This document shows, piece after piece, positions 63,615-64,000 of a DNA stretch of 64,000 bases. Position 1 is the stretch's first letter. Every line of letters begins with the position of its first letter. Made by a program: the position numbers and the translations under genes. The stretch is from Streptomyces sp. NBC_01231. GTDB lineage: Bacteria; Actinomycetota; Actinomycetes; Streptomycetales; Streptomycetaceae. The notes under the pieces are model-generated. The model searched no databases, was not told where the DNA came from, and saw only the letters and a list, made by a program, of their open reading frames with translations. Location: positions 558,001-622,000 of the forward strand of contig CP108521.1 of assembly GCA_035999765.1 (NCBI GenBank). Reading direction: 5' to 3'.

Positions 63615-64000
63615 CTTCTGATCACTCCAGACACCGGTAGGTAAGGGGAATGCGTGAGATTCACGCGCCTCCCACACTTCCCTCCGGCCGCCCCGCCGGA
63701 CATCGTCCCCAGCAGCCGTCCTGCCCTGGTGCAGCCGGACCAGCCACTCACGTGTCCTGGTGCCTACGCACTACAGGCCGACTTGGGCCGCGGCGGGGTT
63801 GACCGGCCGGCTGCGGATCTATCCCGAACAGCCGTTGTACGCCGGTGCGCAGAGGCCCGGTGCCCGGTGCCCGGTTGGCTGATCGTGACGCTCGATCCCG
63901 TGGCGCCGAAGGGAAGGTGAGGCTCGACGTCCATGCGCTGGGCCTCACCCACGGCGGGCCGGCTCGTTCGCCGTGGGCGGTCCTTGACGGACGGCACCCA
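63615..64000. other. Right-end stretch without a recognisable gene
   Basis: The last 386 bp hold the upstream region of the MMPL operon. Short frames occur on both strands, for example DLGRGGVDRPAADLSRTAVV on the plus strand, but none resembles a known family. A gene entering from the right cannot be excluded. Confidence 0.4.

Overview
The window is high-GC DNA with GTG/TTG starts, tight ATGA-type gene overlaps, many NarL-type two-component pairs, GNATs, SDRs, AraC/LacI/LysR/MarR/TetR regulators and a second infA. All of this points to a Streptomyces or close actinomycete. Dozens of truncated or frameshifted genes and several IS5/IS701 remnants suggest an accessory stretch, such as a chromosome arm, rather than a core region. 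No tRNA, rRNA or CRISPR array was seen.

Layout. 1-5.7 kb: decayed IS5 transposase, Fes-like esterase, an MFS stub, an F420/NADP-binding oxidoreductase, an SDR facing a truncated LysR gene across a perfect palindrome, a DNA-ligase scrap, an APH-type kinase and a 57-codon ORF. 5.8-9.3 kb: a sugar-binding lipoprotein and a class-C beta-lactamase-like hydrolase, opposite a LacI regulator, with two identical 14-bp operators between them. 9.3-16.6 kb: paired MmcQ/YjbR genes, AraC and MarR regulators, pirin and an NmrA-like protein, set among remnants of MarR, hydrolase, SDR, malic enzyme, GNAT and TetR genes. The pirin and NmrA genes share a GTTG-N6-CAAC site. 17-24.3 kb: methyltransferase, small membrane protein, epoxide hydrolase divergent from a CGNR regulator, MFS exporter, cyclophilin-like lipoprotein, a chimeric hydrolase/SDR pseudogene and an MmyB-like regulator.

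24.7-29.9 kb is a PaoABC-type periplasmic molybdenum hydroxylase operon followed by an XdhC-type cofactor insertion gene. 30.2-36.5 kb is the most interesting segment. It is a tightly packed operon: secreted protein, class I terpene synthase, squalene-cyclase-like class II terpene cyclase, mini-SDR, WS/DGAT-like acyltransferase fused to an acyl carrier protein, and KAS III. It looks like a terpene-plus-acyl biosynthetic cluster that I cannot match to a known product. 36.5-43 kb: Ku with a frameshifted tail, a stand-alone GyrB-type ATPase domain, a fully delimited IS701-family element (13-bp terminal repeats, TTAG duplications) inserted at an IS5 end, a frameshifted TPR gene, an SDR and further IS5 remnants.

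43.8-64 kb: RNase J, type-B carboxylesterase with GPP34 protein, a NarL-type two-component pair, an APC-superfamily permease facing a GNAT-infA pair across a strong bidirectional terminator, a DUF2975/YozG-like pair with operator palindromes, a carboxylesterase pseudogene, two GNATs, a Tat-exported carotenoid oxygenase, and an MMPL exporter-histidine kinase-response regulator operon at the right end.
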